DNA of 64,000 nucleotides from an uncultured Paracoccaceae bacterium. Its GTDB lineage: Bacteria; Pseudomonadota; Alphaproteobacteria; Rhodobacterales; Rhodobacteraceae. A model generated the notes under the pieces. It ran no database searches. It saw nothing but the letters and a program-made list of their open reading frames with translations, and was not told where the DNA came from. Positions within the stretch are counted from its first letter, which is position 1. Every line of letters begins with the position of its first letter. Location of the stretch: the NCBI GenBank assembly GCA_937146765.1, contig CAKZRP010000075.1, positions 62,001 to 126,000 of the forward strand, given 5' to 3'. The translations under genes were made by a program, and so were the position numbers. Below are positions 43,075 to 52,265 of this stretch, piece after piece.

Positions 43075-44204
43075 CAGGCGGCCTCCAGCCCGAGCTGGAT
43101 AAAGCGCTCCAGGTGGTGATCCACGTCGCCAAACAGATGGTCGATCATCACGATGCGGCGCACAAAATGCGACAGGGCGTATTCATCCGTCATGCCGATG
43201 CCGCCATGGAGCTGCACCGCCTCCTCGGCCACCAAGGCACCCACCCGACCGATCAGGTTCTTGGTGGCGCTGACGTGGCGTTCCCGCAGGGCGCGCGGGG
43301 CGTCCAGGTGACCGGCGAGGTTCACCACGGCAGAGCGGGCCTGCTCCACCTCGATCAGCACATCAGCCATACGGTGTTGCAGGGCCTGAAACTTGCCAAT
43401 GGCGCGACCAAATTGCTGGCGCTCCTTGAGATAGGTGATGGTCATCTCCTTGGCGCTTTCCATCGCGCCGAGGGCCTCGGCACTCACCGCGAGGGTGGCG
43501 CGGGCGAACACCTCCTCGATGACGTCATAGGCGGTGCCAGCGGTGCCAAGCCGGGCCTCCTCGTCCACGGCAACACTGTCAAAGGTCACAGTAGCGGCGG
43601 AGAACCCGTCAACGGTGACATGGCGCGTCACGGTCAAGCCGGGCGCATCGGTGGGCACGAGGATCAGCGACAGGCCATCGGTATCGCCCGCCGCACCGCT
43701 TTCGCGGACAGAGACCACCAGCATCTGCGCCTCAGCCCCGCCCAGCACATGGGTCTTGGTGCCGCTGAGGGTCATATCCGGCCCAAGCGCCAGCGACACA
43801 TCCGCGAGATCATAGCGGGTGCCGGGTTCCGCGTGGGCAAAGGCAAGGCGTGTCTCGCCCGCGATCACCTCGGCCACCAGCGCCTGTTGATCGGCGCGCC
43901 CCAGCTGCGCCACCAACCCGCCGCCCAGAATGGCGGAGGACAACACAGGTTCAATCCCCCCGGCGCGGCCCAGTTCCTCGAACACCAAGGCGATATCAAA
44001 ACCCGCGCCGCCAAAGCCGCCCTGATCCTCAGGAAACAGGGCGCCGAGGATGCCGAGTTCCGCCAGTTGCGCCCAAAGCGCGGCATCAAAGGGCGCGCCA
44101 GAGGCCAGCAGAGCGCGGCGCTTTTCATGGTCGGTGTTCTCGGTCAGGACACGCCGCAGCATGTCCTTGAGCATCGCGCGGTCTTCGGTCGGTGTGAAAT
44201 CCAT
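43074..44204 (-). CDS. pimD: Acyl-CoA dehydrogenase, PimD-like small subunit
   Basis: The 376-residue protein is an FAD-dependent acyl-CoA dehydrogenase with N-terminal helical, beta-barrel and C-terminal helical domains. Motifs are GALFPEDQGGFGGAGFDIAL, FAHAEPGTRYDLADV and the C-terminal QLHGGIGMTDEYALSHFVRR. It resembles the smaller partner of the PimCD pair that oxidises pimeloyl-CoA in Rhodopseudomonas. It follows the larger dehydrogenase by 15 bp and overlaps the hydratase gene by 1 bp. Such paired dehydrogenases form mixed complexes in which one subunit may lack the catalytic base; which one applies here needs alignment. Confidence 0.85.
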   Translation of the reverse strand: MDFTPTEDRAMLKDMLRRVLTENTDHEKRRALLASGAPFDAALWAQLAELGILGALFPEDQGGFGGAGFDIALVFEELGRAGGIEPVLSSAILGGGLVAQLGRADQQALVAEVIAGETRLAFAHAEPGTRYDLADVSLALGPDMTLSGTKTHVLGGAEAQMLVVSVRESGAAGDTDGLSLILVPTDAPGLTVTRHVTVDGFSAATVTFDSVAVDEEARLGTAGTAYDVIEEVFARATLAVSAEALGAMESAKEMTITYLKERQQFGRAIGKFQALQHRMADVLIEVEQARSAVVNLAGHLDAPRALRERHVSATKNLIGRVGALVAEEAVQLHGGIGMTDEYALSHFVRRIVMIDHLFGDVDHHLERFIQLGLEAA

Positions 44205-44219
44205 GTGCTTGCCCTGCCC

Positions 44220-45416
44220 TTAGAGTTCCAGAATGGCTTTGGTGATGATCCCGCGCTGGATCTCATTCGAGCCACCAAAGATCGACAGTTTGCGCATGTT
44301 GAAATAACTCGGCGCGGCGGCGGGCGCGTGCTCCGGCAGATCGAGGGTCTGGTTGTCACCGCCCTCAAGGTAGTCCGGCAGGAAGGGCATCGCATCCGGC
44401 CCGGTTGCGCGACGCAAGAGCGAGGTCAGCTCCTGTCGGATCTGGGTGCCCTTGATCTTCAGCATCGAGCTTTCCGCACCGGGGGCCTGCCCCTTGGCGG
44501 CCGCCGAGACCACCCGCAGATTGGTGGTGCGCATCGCCATCAGGTCGATTTCCACCTGCGCCATGCGGGCGGCGAAATGCGGGTTCTGCGCCAAGGGCTT
44601 GCCCCCGGACATGGTGCTCGCCGCCACCTGTTTCAGCGTCGCAAGCGCCGCGTTGGAAAACCCGACCCCGGCGATATTGGTCCGCTCATGGGTCAGCAGG
44701 TATTTGGCGTAGGTCCAGCCCTTGTTTTCCTCGCCCACCAGATTGGCGACGGGAACGCGGACGTTGTCGAAAAAGACCTCGTTCACCTCTGCCTCGCCAT
44801 CAATCAGCGTGATCGGGCGCACGGTGACGCCGGGGGTCGCCATGTCGATCAGCAGGAAGGAAATCCCCTCTTGCGGCTTGCCCTCGGTGCCGGTGCGGAC
44901 AAGGCAGAAGATCCAGTTGGCGTGCTGGCCAAGGGTGGTCCAGGTCTTTTGCCCGTTGACCACGTAATGATCGCCCTCGCGCACCGCACGGGTCTTGAGG
45001 CTGGCCAGATCCGAGCCCGCGCCGGGTTCGGAATAGCCCTGACACCACCAATCCTCGCCACTGAGGATGCGCGGCAGGTAGTGGCGTTTCTGCTCTTCCG
45101 AGCCGAAGGCCAGCAGCACCGGTGCCAGCATCATCAGGCCAAAGGGCACCACGCGGGGCGCATAGGCGAGGCAGGCCTCTTCTTCAAAAATCTGCCGCTG
45201 CACCGCGTCCCATTCCGCCCCGCCATAGGCGGCGGGCCAATTCGGCGCCAACCAGCCTTGCGCGTTGAGGAGGGCGTGCCATTCCTCCATCTCGGATTTG
45301 GTCAGGCGTTTGCCCAGACGCACTTTCTCGCTCAGCCGTTTGGGCAGGTTGTTGGCGAGAAAGCTTCGCACCTCGGCGCGAAAGGCCTCCTGTTCGGCGG
45401 TGTAGCTCAGGTCCAT
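44220..45416 (-). CDS. pimC: Acyl-CoA dehydrogenase, PimC-like large subunit
   Basis: The 398-residue FAD enzyme would introduce the double bond in the first step of beta-oxidation. The family stretches are WLAPNWPAAYGGAEWDAVQR, CQGYSEPGAGSDLASLKTRA, VNGQKTWTTLGQHANWIFCL and the C-terminal KLSIFGGSNEIQRGIITKAI. The length and the LGKRLTKSEMEEW opening resemble PimC, the partner of PimD. It lies 12 bp after the thiolase gene and 15 bp before pimD, so both are made together and probably form a heteromer for dicarboxylyl-CoA. Confidence 0.87.
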   Translation of the reverse strand: MDLSYTAEQEAFRAEVRSFLANNLPKRLSEKVRLGKRLTKSEMEEWHALLNAQGWLAPNWPAAYGGAEWDAVQRQIFEEEACLAYAPRVVPFGLMMLAPVLLAFGSEEQKRHYLPRILSGEDWWCQGYSEPGAGSDLASLKTRAVREGDHYVVNGQKTWTTLGQHANWIFCLVRTGTEGKPQEGISFLLIDMATPGVTVRPITLIDGEAEVNEVFFDNVRVPVANLVGEENKGWTYAKYLLTHERTNIAGVGFSNAALATLKQVAASTMSGGKPLAQNPHFAARMAQVEIDLMAMRTTNLRVVSAAAKGQAPGAESSMLKIKGTQIRQELTSLLRRATGPDAMPFLPDYLEGGDNQTLDLPEHAPAAAPSYFNMRKLSIFGGSNEIQRGIITKAILEL

Positions 45417-45428
45417 TGCGGCCTCCGC

Positions 45429-46607
45429 TCAGAAAATCTCAAAGAGGCCGGCCGCGCCCTGACCGCCACCGATGCACATGGTCACCACGCCCAGCTTTGC
45501 CCCGCGCCGCTTGCCCTCAAGCAGGATATGCCCGGTCATCCGCGCGCCGGTCATGCCGAAGGGATGCCCGATGGAGATCGACCCACCGTTCACGTTGCAG
45601 ATCGCCGGATCAATCTCCAGCCGGTCGCGGCAATAGAGCGCTTGGGAGGCGAAGGCTTCGTTCAGTTCCCAAAGGTCGATGTCAGAGACCTTGAGCCCAT
45701 GGCGTTGCAGCAGACGCGGCACCGCAAAGACCGGACCGATGCCCATCTCATCAGGCTCGCAACCAGCGGTGACAAAACCTTTGAACGCGCCGAGCGGCTC
45801 CAGCCCCTGCTGTGCTGCCAGATCCGCGTCCATCACCACCAGCGCCGCCGCACCGTCCGACAGTTGCGAAGCATTGCCGGCAGTGACAAAATTGCCCTCG
45901 CCGCGCACGGGGTTCAGGCTTGAGAGCCCCTCCAGCGTGGTGTTCGGACGGTTGCAATCGTCCATCGCGAAGGTGACCTCCTGATAGGAGACCTCCTTGG
46001 TTTCCTTGTCGGTGATCTTCTGCGTCACGGTGATCGGCACGATCTCATCGGCGAATTTGCCAGAGGCCTGCGCGGCGGCGGTGCGCAGCTGGCTTTCGAG
46101 CGACAGCTGGTCCTGCGCCTCGCGGCTGATGCCATAGCGCTGTGCGACGATATCGGCAGTCTCAATCATGGTCATATAGACCTCGGGTCGGTTCGCCTCG
46201 ATCCAGGCATCCCGGCGTTGGGCGGGGCGCGACGGGGGCATCTGGCTGATACTTTCCACCCCGCCCGCGATGGCGGCAGAGGCGCCCTCCATCACCACGG
46301 CATGAGAGGCCATCGCCACCGCTTGCAGGCCGGAAGAGCAGAAACGGTTCACCGTCGCCGCCGCCACAGTCACCGGCAGACCTGCCCGGATCACCGCCTG
46401 CCGCGCGATATTGCCGCCGGTCCAGCCCTCGGGGTAGCCGCAGCCGATAAAGGCATCCTCAATCAGCGCAGGGTCCACCTTGGAGCGCTCGACCGCATGC
46501 TGGATCGCGTGACCCGCCATCTCGGCCCCATGGGTGTCGTTGAAGGCACCGCGATAGGATTTGGCCAGACCAGTGCGGGCGGTGGAGACGATAACAGCTT
46601 GTTTCAT
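45429..46607 (-). CDS. Acetyl-CoA C-acyltransferase (thiolase)
   Basis: The 392-residue protein is a degradative thiolase that splits 3-ketoacyl-CoA into acetyl-CoA and a shortened acyl-CoA. The nucleophilic Cys90 sits in [15 protein letters not shown], the histidine and second cysteine in [19 protein letters not shown] and [13 protein letters not shown]. It follows the fused hydratase/dehydrogenase by 37 bp and precedes the PimC-like gene by 12 bp, the position of pimB in the related operon. Confidence 0.92.
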   Translation of the reverse strand: MKQAVIVSTARTGLAKSYRGAFNDTHGAEMAGHAIQHAVERSKVDPALIEDAFIGCGYPEGWTGGNIARQAVIRAGLPVTVAAATVNRFCSSGLQAVAMASHAVVMEGASAAIAGGVESISQMPPSRPAQRRDAWIEANRPEVYMTMIETADIVAQRYGISREAQDQLSLESQLRTAAAQASGKFADEIVPITVTQKITDKETKEVSYQEVTFAMDDCNRPNTTLEGLSSLNPVRGEGNFVTAGNASQLSDGAAALVVMDADLAAQQGLEPLGAFKGFVTAGCEPDEMGIGPVFAVPRLLQRHGLKVSDIDLWELNEAFASQALYCRDRLEIDPAICNVNGGSISIGHPFGMTGARMTGHILLEGKRRGAKLGVVTMCIGGGQGAAGLFEIF

Positions 46608-46644
46608 GGTAAGTTTCCTCTCGGAGGCAATGGGGTCAGGGCGT

Positions 46645-48735
46645 TTACGCGTTGTTGAGGTCGGCGAAAGTCTTGCCCTCGGCCACCAGACGGGTCAGCA
46701 GCGGGGCCGGCTGCCAAAGGAAATCGTCCTCCTCGGCAAACCGCTTGATATCGCGCAGGATTTTGTCGAGGCCCACCGTGTCCGCATAGTGCATCGGACC
46801 CCCACGCCAGCGCGGGAAGCCATAGCCGTTCAGCAAGGTCACATCGACGTCGAGCGGGCGCAGGGCGATGCCCTCTTCCACCACGCGGGCGGCCTCGTTC
46901 ACCATCGCGGCCATGTAGCGGTCGACGATCTCTTGCTCGGATATCTCACGCGCGGTAATGCCCTTGGCGGCGCGATCCGCCGCGACATGCTCCAGCACCT
47001 CGGCGTTTTCGCGGGTGCCACCTTCCGCATAGACGTAATAGCCCATGCCGGTTTTGCGCCCGAAATGGCCCGCCTCGCAGAGACGATCGGCAAATTCAGC
47101 GTAAACCTCGCGCGCATCGCGGGTCGGCGCCAGACGCTTGCGAGTGGCCCAGCCGATATCGAGCCCGGCCAGATCGCTCACCGCGAAGGGGCCCATGGCG
47201 AGGCCAAAGTTGACCAGCGCGCGGTCCACGTCAAAGGGGCTCGCCCCCGCCAGCACGGCGCCATCGCAGGCCTTGCGATAATGGCTGAGGATGCGGTTGC
47301 CGATGAAGCCATCACAAACGCCCGCGCGCACCGCGATTTTGTTCAACCGTTTCGCCAGCGCAAAACCGGTGGCGGTGACCTCCGGCGCGGTCTGGTCGGC
47401 GACCACGATCTCCAACAGCCGCATCACATGGGCGGGCGAGAAGAAATGCAGCCCGATCACATCACCCGGGCGGCTGGTCATCTGGGCGATTTCATTGAGA
47501 TCAAGGTAAGAGGTGTTGGAGGCCAGGATCGCCCCCGGTTTGCAGACCGCATCGAGCTGGGTGAAGACGTCCTTCTTCACCTCCATGCTCTCGAACACCG
47601 CCTCGATCACCACATCGGCATCGGCCAAGGCCTTGTAATCATTGCTGGCGCGGAAGCGGTTGGCGAGGATCTCATCATAGGTCGCCTGCGAGAGCTTGCC
47701 GCGCTCGACCGATCCCTTCAGCGTTTTGCGCACGAGATCGCCGGACCGGAGCGCGGCTTCGGCGTCGCGTTCGACCAGGGTCACGTCCAACCCTGCCAGC
47801 AGGCCGGAGGTGGCAATACCCACCCCCATTGTGCCGCCCCCGATGACGCCGACCTTATTGGTGCCGCGCGGCTCAATCCCGCTGATGTCCGGAACTTTTG
47901 CCACCTGACGCTCGGCAAAAAAAGCGTGGATCAGCGCGGCGCGCTGATCGCTGTCCATCAGCTCCTGGAACAGGGCGCGTTCATTGGCAAGGCCTTCGGC
48001 GAAAGGCAGTGTCGCGGCACCTTCGACCGCCTTAATGCAGTATTGAGGGGCGAGCTGGCCGCGCGCTTTTTTGGCCATCTTGGCCTTGGCGGCTTCAAAG
48101 ACCTCCGGCGCGACCGCATCAATCTTGATATCGCGAGTGCGACGCGGCCCCTTGCCTTCGGCCAACAGGTCGCGCGCAAAGGCGATGCCCGCGGTGCGAA
48201 CATCGCTGTCTGCGCTGATACGGTCGATCAGACCCACTTTCAGCGCCTCTTCGGCGTCGATTTGGCGACCCGACGTGATCGCTTCGAGTGCGAAATCGAC
48301 CCCCGCCAGACGCGGCAGTCGTTGAGTGCCCCCCGCGCCCGGCAGAATGCCCAGCGTCACCTCAGGCAGACCAAAACGCGCCGAGGACACCGCTACCCGG
48401 TAGTGGGCGCCCATGGCCACCTCCAGCCCGCCGCCAAGGGCAGTTCCATGCAGCGCGGCCACCACTGGCAAGTGACAGGATTCGATCCGGTTGATCAGAT
48501 CTGGCAGGAATGGCTCCTGCGGCGGCTTGCCGAACTCGCGGATGTCGGCGCCTGCAATGAACGTCCGGTCGCTGCCGTAGATCACCACCGCCCTCAGATC
48601 GAGACGGGCACCTATGTCGGCAAAGGCCTTATCGAGGCCGACGCGCACCGCATGGCTCAGCGCGTTTACGGGTGGATTGGCAATTGCAATGGTTGCGATA
48701 CCATCAAGGATCTCGACGGAAACAGGCTGAGACAC
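46645..48735 (-). CDS. Fused enoyl-CoA hydratase/3-hydroxyacyl-CoA dehydrogenase (FadB/FadJ-like)
   Basis: The 696-residue protein combines an N-terminal crotonase domain (about 1-190, with [19 protein letters not shown] and [19 protein letters not shown]) and a C-terminal hydroxyacyl-CoA dehydrogenase (from about 290, NAD site [20 protein letters not shown] and catalytic [17 protein letters not shown]). It catalyses steps two and three of beta-oxidation. It is the first gene of the leftward operon, 72 bp downstream of the 32-bp element at 48808-48839, so it is probably directly under the IclR-type control. The length fits FadB-type fusions. Confidence 0.92.
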   Translation of the reverse strand: MSQPVSVEILDGIATIAIANPPVNALSHAVRVGLDKAFADIGARLDLRAVVIYGSDRTFIAGADIREFGKPPQEPFLPDLINRIESCHLPVVAALHGTALGGGLEVAMGAHYRVAVSSARFGLPEVTLGILPGAGGTQRLPRLAGVDFALEAITSGRQIDAEEALKVGLIDRISADSDVRTAGIAFARDLLAEGKGPRRTRDIKIDAVAPEVFEAAKAKMAKKARGQLAPQYCIKAVEGAATLPFAEGLANERALFQELMDSDQRAALIHAFFAERQVAKVPDISGIEPRGTNKVGVIGGGTMGVGIATSGLLAGLDVTLVERDAEAALRSGDLVRKTLKGSVERGKLSQATYDEILANRFRASNDYKALADADVVIEAVFESMEVKKDVFTQLDAVCKPGAILASNTSYLDLNEIAQMTSRPGDVIGLHFFSPAHVMRLLEIVVADQTAPEVTATGFALAKRLNKIAVRAGVCDGFIGNRILSHYRKACDGAVLAGASPFDVDRALVNFGLAMGPFAVSDLAGLDIGWATRKRLAPTRDAREVYAEFADRLCEAGHFGRKTGMGYYVYAEGGTRENAEVLEHVAADRAAKGITAREISEQEIVDRYMAAMVNEAARVVEEGIALRPLDVDVTLLNGYGFPRWRGGPMHYADTVGLDKILRDIKRFAEEDDFLWQPAPLLTRLVAEGKTFADLNNA

Positions 48736-48807
48736 GAGCGGGTTCTCCTTCCACGGCGTAGCTGCGATTCCCTAGAGTCTTACGTGCCAGGCCATAAAAT
48801 TTCAACA

Positions 48808-48839
48808 TGCGGAATTTAATCTTTCAATGTGGAATTAAT
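48808..48839. promoter_or_regulatory. Shared operator-like element upstream of the beta-oxidation operon
   Basis: TGCGGAATTTAAT (48808-48820) and GTGGAATTAAT (48829-48839) are related direct repeats spaced 21 bp. The 32 bp match 26 of 32 positions of the minus-strand sequence upstream of the TRAP genes (40575-40544). It is 72 bp from the first start codon, a suitable place for IclR-family binding. Confidence 0.75.
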
Positions 48840-48865
48840 ATCCCCTTCCGCGAGTCGCAATAGGA

Positions 48866-48902
48866 TGCGCCCCCGACCGGGCAAATGCCAGACGGGGGCG
48901 CA
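48866..48902 (-). terminator. Terminator of the chemoreceptor gene
   Basis: TGCGCCCCCG (48866-48875) and CGGGGGCGCA (48893-48902) form a perfect 10-bp stem with a 17-nt loop, 42 bp after the chemoreceptor stop codon. It separates that gene from the beta-oxidation operon. Confidence 0.7.
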
Positions 48903-48943
48903 GGATCTGTCAATCTTGTGCGGGCCATCGCCCGAGGGTGCCG

Positions 48944-51700
48944 TCAGGCGGCACCAGAGGCCGGGGCGTCATCATCCCAGTTGAAGTCTGACCAATCGGT
49001 CTCGGCCACCGGGACTGGCGTCGCCTCTTCCCACTCGTCCCCCGCGTCGTCCCCCCAGGCAGTGGCGGCAGGAACAGCTTCGGTTGTCCGCACGCTCGCT
49101 CGGGCGCCCGCTTCGATCTGGAACCGGCCCACCAGCTGAGCCAGTTTCTGCGCATCCGTGTTGAGCAGATGTCCGGCGGCGGTGGCCTCTTCAACCATGG
49201 CGGCGTTCTGCTGCGTCACCTGGTCGAGCTGGTTCATGCCGGTGTTGATTTCGAACAGGCCGGTCGATTGTTCTTGCGCGCCGGTGGCGATGGTGGAGAT
49301 CAGCTCGGATATATGGGTCACCCGCTGCAGGATCGACTGCAGGGCGCCGCCGGCCTTGCCCACCAGATCGACACCGCGCTCCACCTGTTTGGAACTGTCG
49401 CTGATCAAGGTCTTGATTTCCAGCGCAGCAGCGGAAGACCGTTGCGCCAGGCCGCGCACCTCGCTGGCCACCACTGCAAATCCGCGTCCAGCCTCACCTG
49501 CTCGTGCCGCCTCGACCCCCGCGTTCAGAGCCAGCAAATTGGTCTGGAAGGCGATATCGTCGATCACCGAAATGATCTGGGAGATCTTGGCCGAGCTTTG
49601 TTCGATCTCGGTCATCGCAGAGACAGCATTCTGCACGATCTCGCCGCTGGCCTGAGCTTCGGACCGGGCTTCGTTGGTCGTGCGTTCCACGTCCCGAGCC
49701 CCTTCGGCAGCAGATTTGACGCTGGCGGTCATCTGGTCCAGTGCCGCTGCCGTTTCTTCGAGAGTGGCGGCCTGGCTTTCGGTGCGATGCGACAGGTCCT
49801 GCGACGCCTGACTGATTTCGGACGCGCCGCTGCGGATCGACGCCGAGGTATCGACCACCTGACCCACCGTCTCGTTCAGCGTGTCGAGGGTCCGGTTGAA
49901 GTCAATGCGAAGCTGTTCGTAGCCCTCGGCAAGTTCGTCGTGGATACGGGCGGTCAGATCCCCCTCGGACAGTCGGGACAGACCGCTGCCAAGAGCCGCA
50001 ACCGCCTTGTTCTGGGCTGCCATGCGGGCGTTGCGTTCCTCTTCCGCAAGACGCTCCATCTCTTCCCTCGCCACGATCCCGTCCCGGAACACGGCGAGCG
50101 ATCGGGCGATGCGGTAGATTTCCGAGCTGGCCCGGTCAAAGCCGGTGATCGGGCTGCGATCGCCATCGGCAAGCTGCTCGGTGCTGGCACTGACACGATT
50201 GAGCGGACGCAAGATCAGGACCTGGATCAGGAGCAAGGCACCGAGGAAGACGGCAGCCGCGATCCCCATGGCCCCATAAAGGTTGCGTTTGGCCAGATCC
50301 ACCTCGCGCGAGATGCCTCCGGCCATTGCGTCAATGGCTGAAAGGGTGCCGGTGGTCAACTGAGACGCCCGCTCCGCAATTTCAACCACCGCAGCTTCGG
50401 TCAGGCGCGAGGCCTCGCTGGCCTGGGCTCCGGCATTCAGCGCATTGATCTTGAGAGCCGGCAGACCGGTTTGCGGATCGTTGAGGGCATCGAGCTTGCC
50501 GATCAGCGCGCCCACACGGGCATCCTGGAAATCCTCGTAGAAGGACAGGTTCATACTGGCGCCTTCCATGTCGAAGGCCGCGTCCCGGACCATTTCTTCG
50601 GTAGTCGCAGTCAAGGCATCCAGCGCGGAAACCTGGAAGGTGCTGACCTGGGTGCTGATCTCCATCAGCGTATTGAGGAACCCCACCTCGTTCTTCATCA
50701 GGTTGCGCAGGGTTTCGCCATTGTCATTGCTCGCCTTTTCCGCGGCGGCGGTCAGTTTCAGCATCTGAGCCTCGATGGCCATGACGATGACCTTGTCGGT
50801 GTCTGCCCGAGCCTTCATGGCCGCCTGACGCAGGGACTCCGACGGGAAGAGGCTCTGGGCGATGACCGACTGCAAGGTGAAGACCGCAGCCTCTATCACC
50901 GAGACATCCATCAATTCCGGTGCATTGGTCTCGATCAGGGTCGAGATTTCCGCCAACCGCGCATCCGCGCCGTCCGCAAGTCCGGTCAACTGTTCAAGCG
51001 TAACCGGATCCTTGGTGCCGCCAAAGGCGACGGCGGTCCCGGCCAGAAGGTTCAGCTCGGACCGTGCCTCAAGCAGGAGTTGCAGGTTCTTGAAATCCAC
51101 CTCGAGAAGCTTTTTCAGCGACGCATCAATGGAGTTGTAGGTGGTAACGGCGCCCTTGTTCAATTCGACCGAGGCCAGCTGCGACAGTTCCGCCATGATC
51201 TCGCGCAGCTCGCCGCTGACCGAATGCAATTCGACAACGCGCTCCTGGATCTCGCTGTCGGAGGTCAGAACGGTTCGACGGGCCTCGGACAGCGTATCGA
51301 GGGCTGCCTTTGCGGCACTGGCACTGGCGGCAAAAGCGTCCCGGTTCTGCTCGTCGAGCGACGCCACCAGAACGTTCAGATCATTGGCATATTTCGCCGT
51401 GCGCTCTGACAGCTCATCCAGCGTGGCCATATCCTGCGCCACGATCAGAGAGATCATGTTGTCCTTGGTGTGACCTGCTTCGACCAGGAGGTTGCCCGCG
51501 ACCGTGAGGTCAGGCAGACTGTCCTGGGTCAGGGAGGTCATGTCCTTGTCGATCCCCTCGAGAACGGCGTTCATCAGGTAGCCGAAGCCCCCGAAGCACA
51601 CCGCCATCAACAAGAGGATGACCGCCATCTTGGCACGAATACTGCGCAGGATACCGCGGCGGCGGATACGGGTCGTCTTGGGAGCAGGTTTTTCGGACAT
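48944..51700 (-). CDS. Methyl-accepting chemotaxis protein with large periplasmic domain
   Basis: The 918-residue chemoreceptor is far longer than usual (about 550). A basic cytoplasmic tail precedes membrane segment 1 at about 27-48 (IRAKMAVILLLMAVCFGGF). A helical periplasmic region of about 420 residues follows, rich in Leu, Glu and Ala heptads and with no recognised sensor domain. Segment 2 is at about 472-495 (AMGIAAAVFLGALLLIQVLI). A HAMP domain leads into the methylation and signalling helices, with the hairpin tip NAGVEAARAGEAGRGFAVVA near 740-760. The C-terminus ends in acidic residues (WSDFNWDDDAP) without the usual CheR-binding pentapeptide. The start is ATG at 51700; GTG three codons upstream is possible. 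No chemotaxis gene is adjacent, so its ligand is open, but it faces an aldehyde dehydrogenase gene. Confidence 0.9.
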   Translation of the reverse strand: MSEKPAPKTTRIRRRGILRSIRAKMAVILLLMAVCFGGFGYLMNAVLEGIDKDMTSLTQDSLPDLTVAGNLLVEAGHTKDNMISLIVAQDMATLDELSERTAKYANDLNVLVASLDEQNRDAFAASASAAKAALDTLSEARRTVLTSDSEIQERVVELHSVSGELREIMAELSQLASVELNKGAVTTYNSIDASLKKLLEVDFKNLQLLLEARSELNLLAGTAVAFGGTKDPVTLEQLTGLADGADARLAEISTLIETNAPELMDVSVIEAAVFTLQSVIAQSLFPSESLRQAAMKARADTDKVIVMAIEAQMLKLTAAAEKASNDNGETLRNLMKNEVGFLNTLMEISTQVSTFQVSALDALTATTEEMVRDAAFDMEGASMNLSFYEDFQDARVGALIGKLDALNDPQTGLPALKINALNAGAQASEASRLTEAAVVEIAERASQLTTGTLSAIDAMAGGISREVDLAKRNLYGAMGIAAAVFLGALLLIQVLILRPLNRVSASTEQLADGDRSPITGFDRASSEIYRIARSLAVFRDGIVAREEMERLAEEERNARMAAQNKAVAALGSGLSRLSEGDLTARIHDELAEGYEQLRIDFNRTLDTLNETVGQVVDTSASIRSGASEISQASQDLSHRTESQAATLEETAAALDQMTASVKSAAEGARDVERTTNEARSEAQASGEIVQNAVSAMTEIEQSSAKISQIISVIDDIAFQTNLLALNAGVEAARAGEAGRGFAVVASEVRGLAQRSSAAALEIKTLISDSSKQVERGVDLVGKAGGALQSILQRVTHISELISTIATGAQEQSTGLFEINTGMNQLDQVTQQNAAMVEEATAAGHLLNTDAQKLAQLVGRFQIEAGARASVRTTEAVPAATAWGDDAGDEWEEATPVPVAETDWSDFNWDDDAPASGAA

Positions 51701-52265
51701 GTGTCTCACTCTGTTAAAGTGGCGAGCCGTAAGGCGACGGAAGTATCGCGCGGCAGGTGCAGCCGCGAAAACGGTTTGGGTTCGGATAGCCCTGCCCCGT
51801 TTCCAGCCCCTTTAGCGGTCCCTCGCCTCGCTGCCTGACGCATCCCCGTCCGGGGAAGTTCGGTCAGTGAAGACGCCGAGAGCCACTAAGGTGCAAAGGG
51901 AAGACTCCTTTTCCGATCGGCACCAACTCTGCTCTTCGCGCGCTTAATTTTCGATGAAAGACCAGCCGTTTTACGGCCGTATTACCGATGATTTGCGAGC
52001 CGATTGCGGAAATTCAGGCAAAAGGACAGGGATTTTTCCATAGTATTTTCGCTAATTTTTTATGACCTTGCCGGAGCCCTGCCGATGTTGGGCAGCGCCC
52101 TTTGCCGCCCGCTCTCGCCGACTGCACACAAACTGCAACAAGGCCGATTTCTCCCCACCGCTCGCAGAAGGTGGCGAAACGGAACAGCTGGATGCCGTTT
52201 TCCCGTTGGGCAGATCCAATCGTCTCTGCTTGGTTGGGACCAAAGTCGACAGAGAGGACCTCAGG
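51701..52265. other. Divergent intergenic region, chemoreceptor and aldehyde dehydrogenase
   Basis: About 565 bp with no convincing gene: short open frames here lack codon signal and ribosome sites. The stretch 51940-52060 is AT-rich, including TTTTCGCTAATTTTTTATGA, and probably holds the promoters of the two divergent genes. I found no clear flagellar-sigma (FliA) promoter for the chemoreceptor. Confidence 0.5.

Noticed and set aside
43113-45923. Long plus-strand open frame (about 936 codons) opposite the acyl-CoA dehydrogenase genes
   Set aside because: Antisense shadow of high-GC coding sequence; no motifs, and the minus-strand genes are well supported.
46561-48819. Long plus-strand open frame opposite the fused hydratase gene
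   Set aside because: Same reason: composition-driven antisense frame with no domain signal.
51701-52265. Possible small genes and a FliA-type promoter between the chemoreceptor and aldehyde dehydrogenase
   Set aside because: Short frames lack codon signal and ribosome sites, and no sequence close to the flagellar-sigma consensus was found.
52062-52265. N-terminal extension of the aldehyde dehydrogenase frame
   Set aside because: The extension has cysteine- and arginine-rich random composition; the ATG at 52266 has a ribosome site and the usual family N-terminus.
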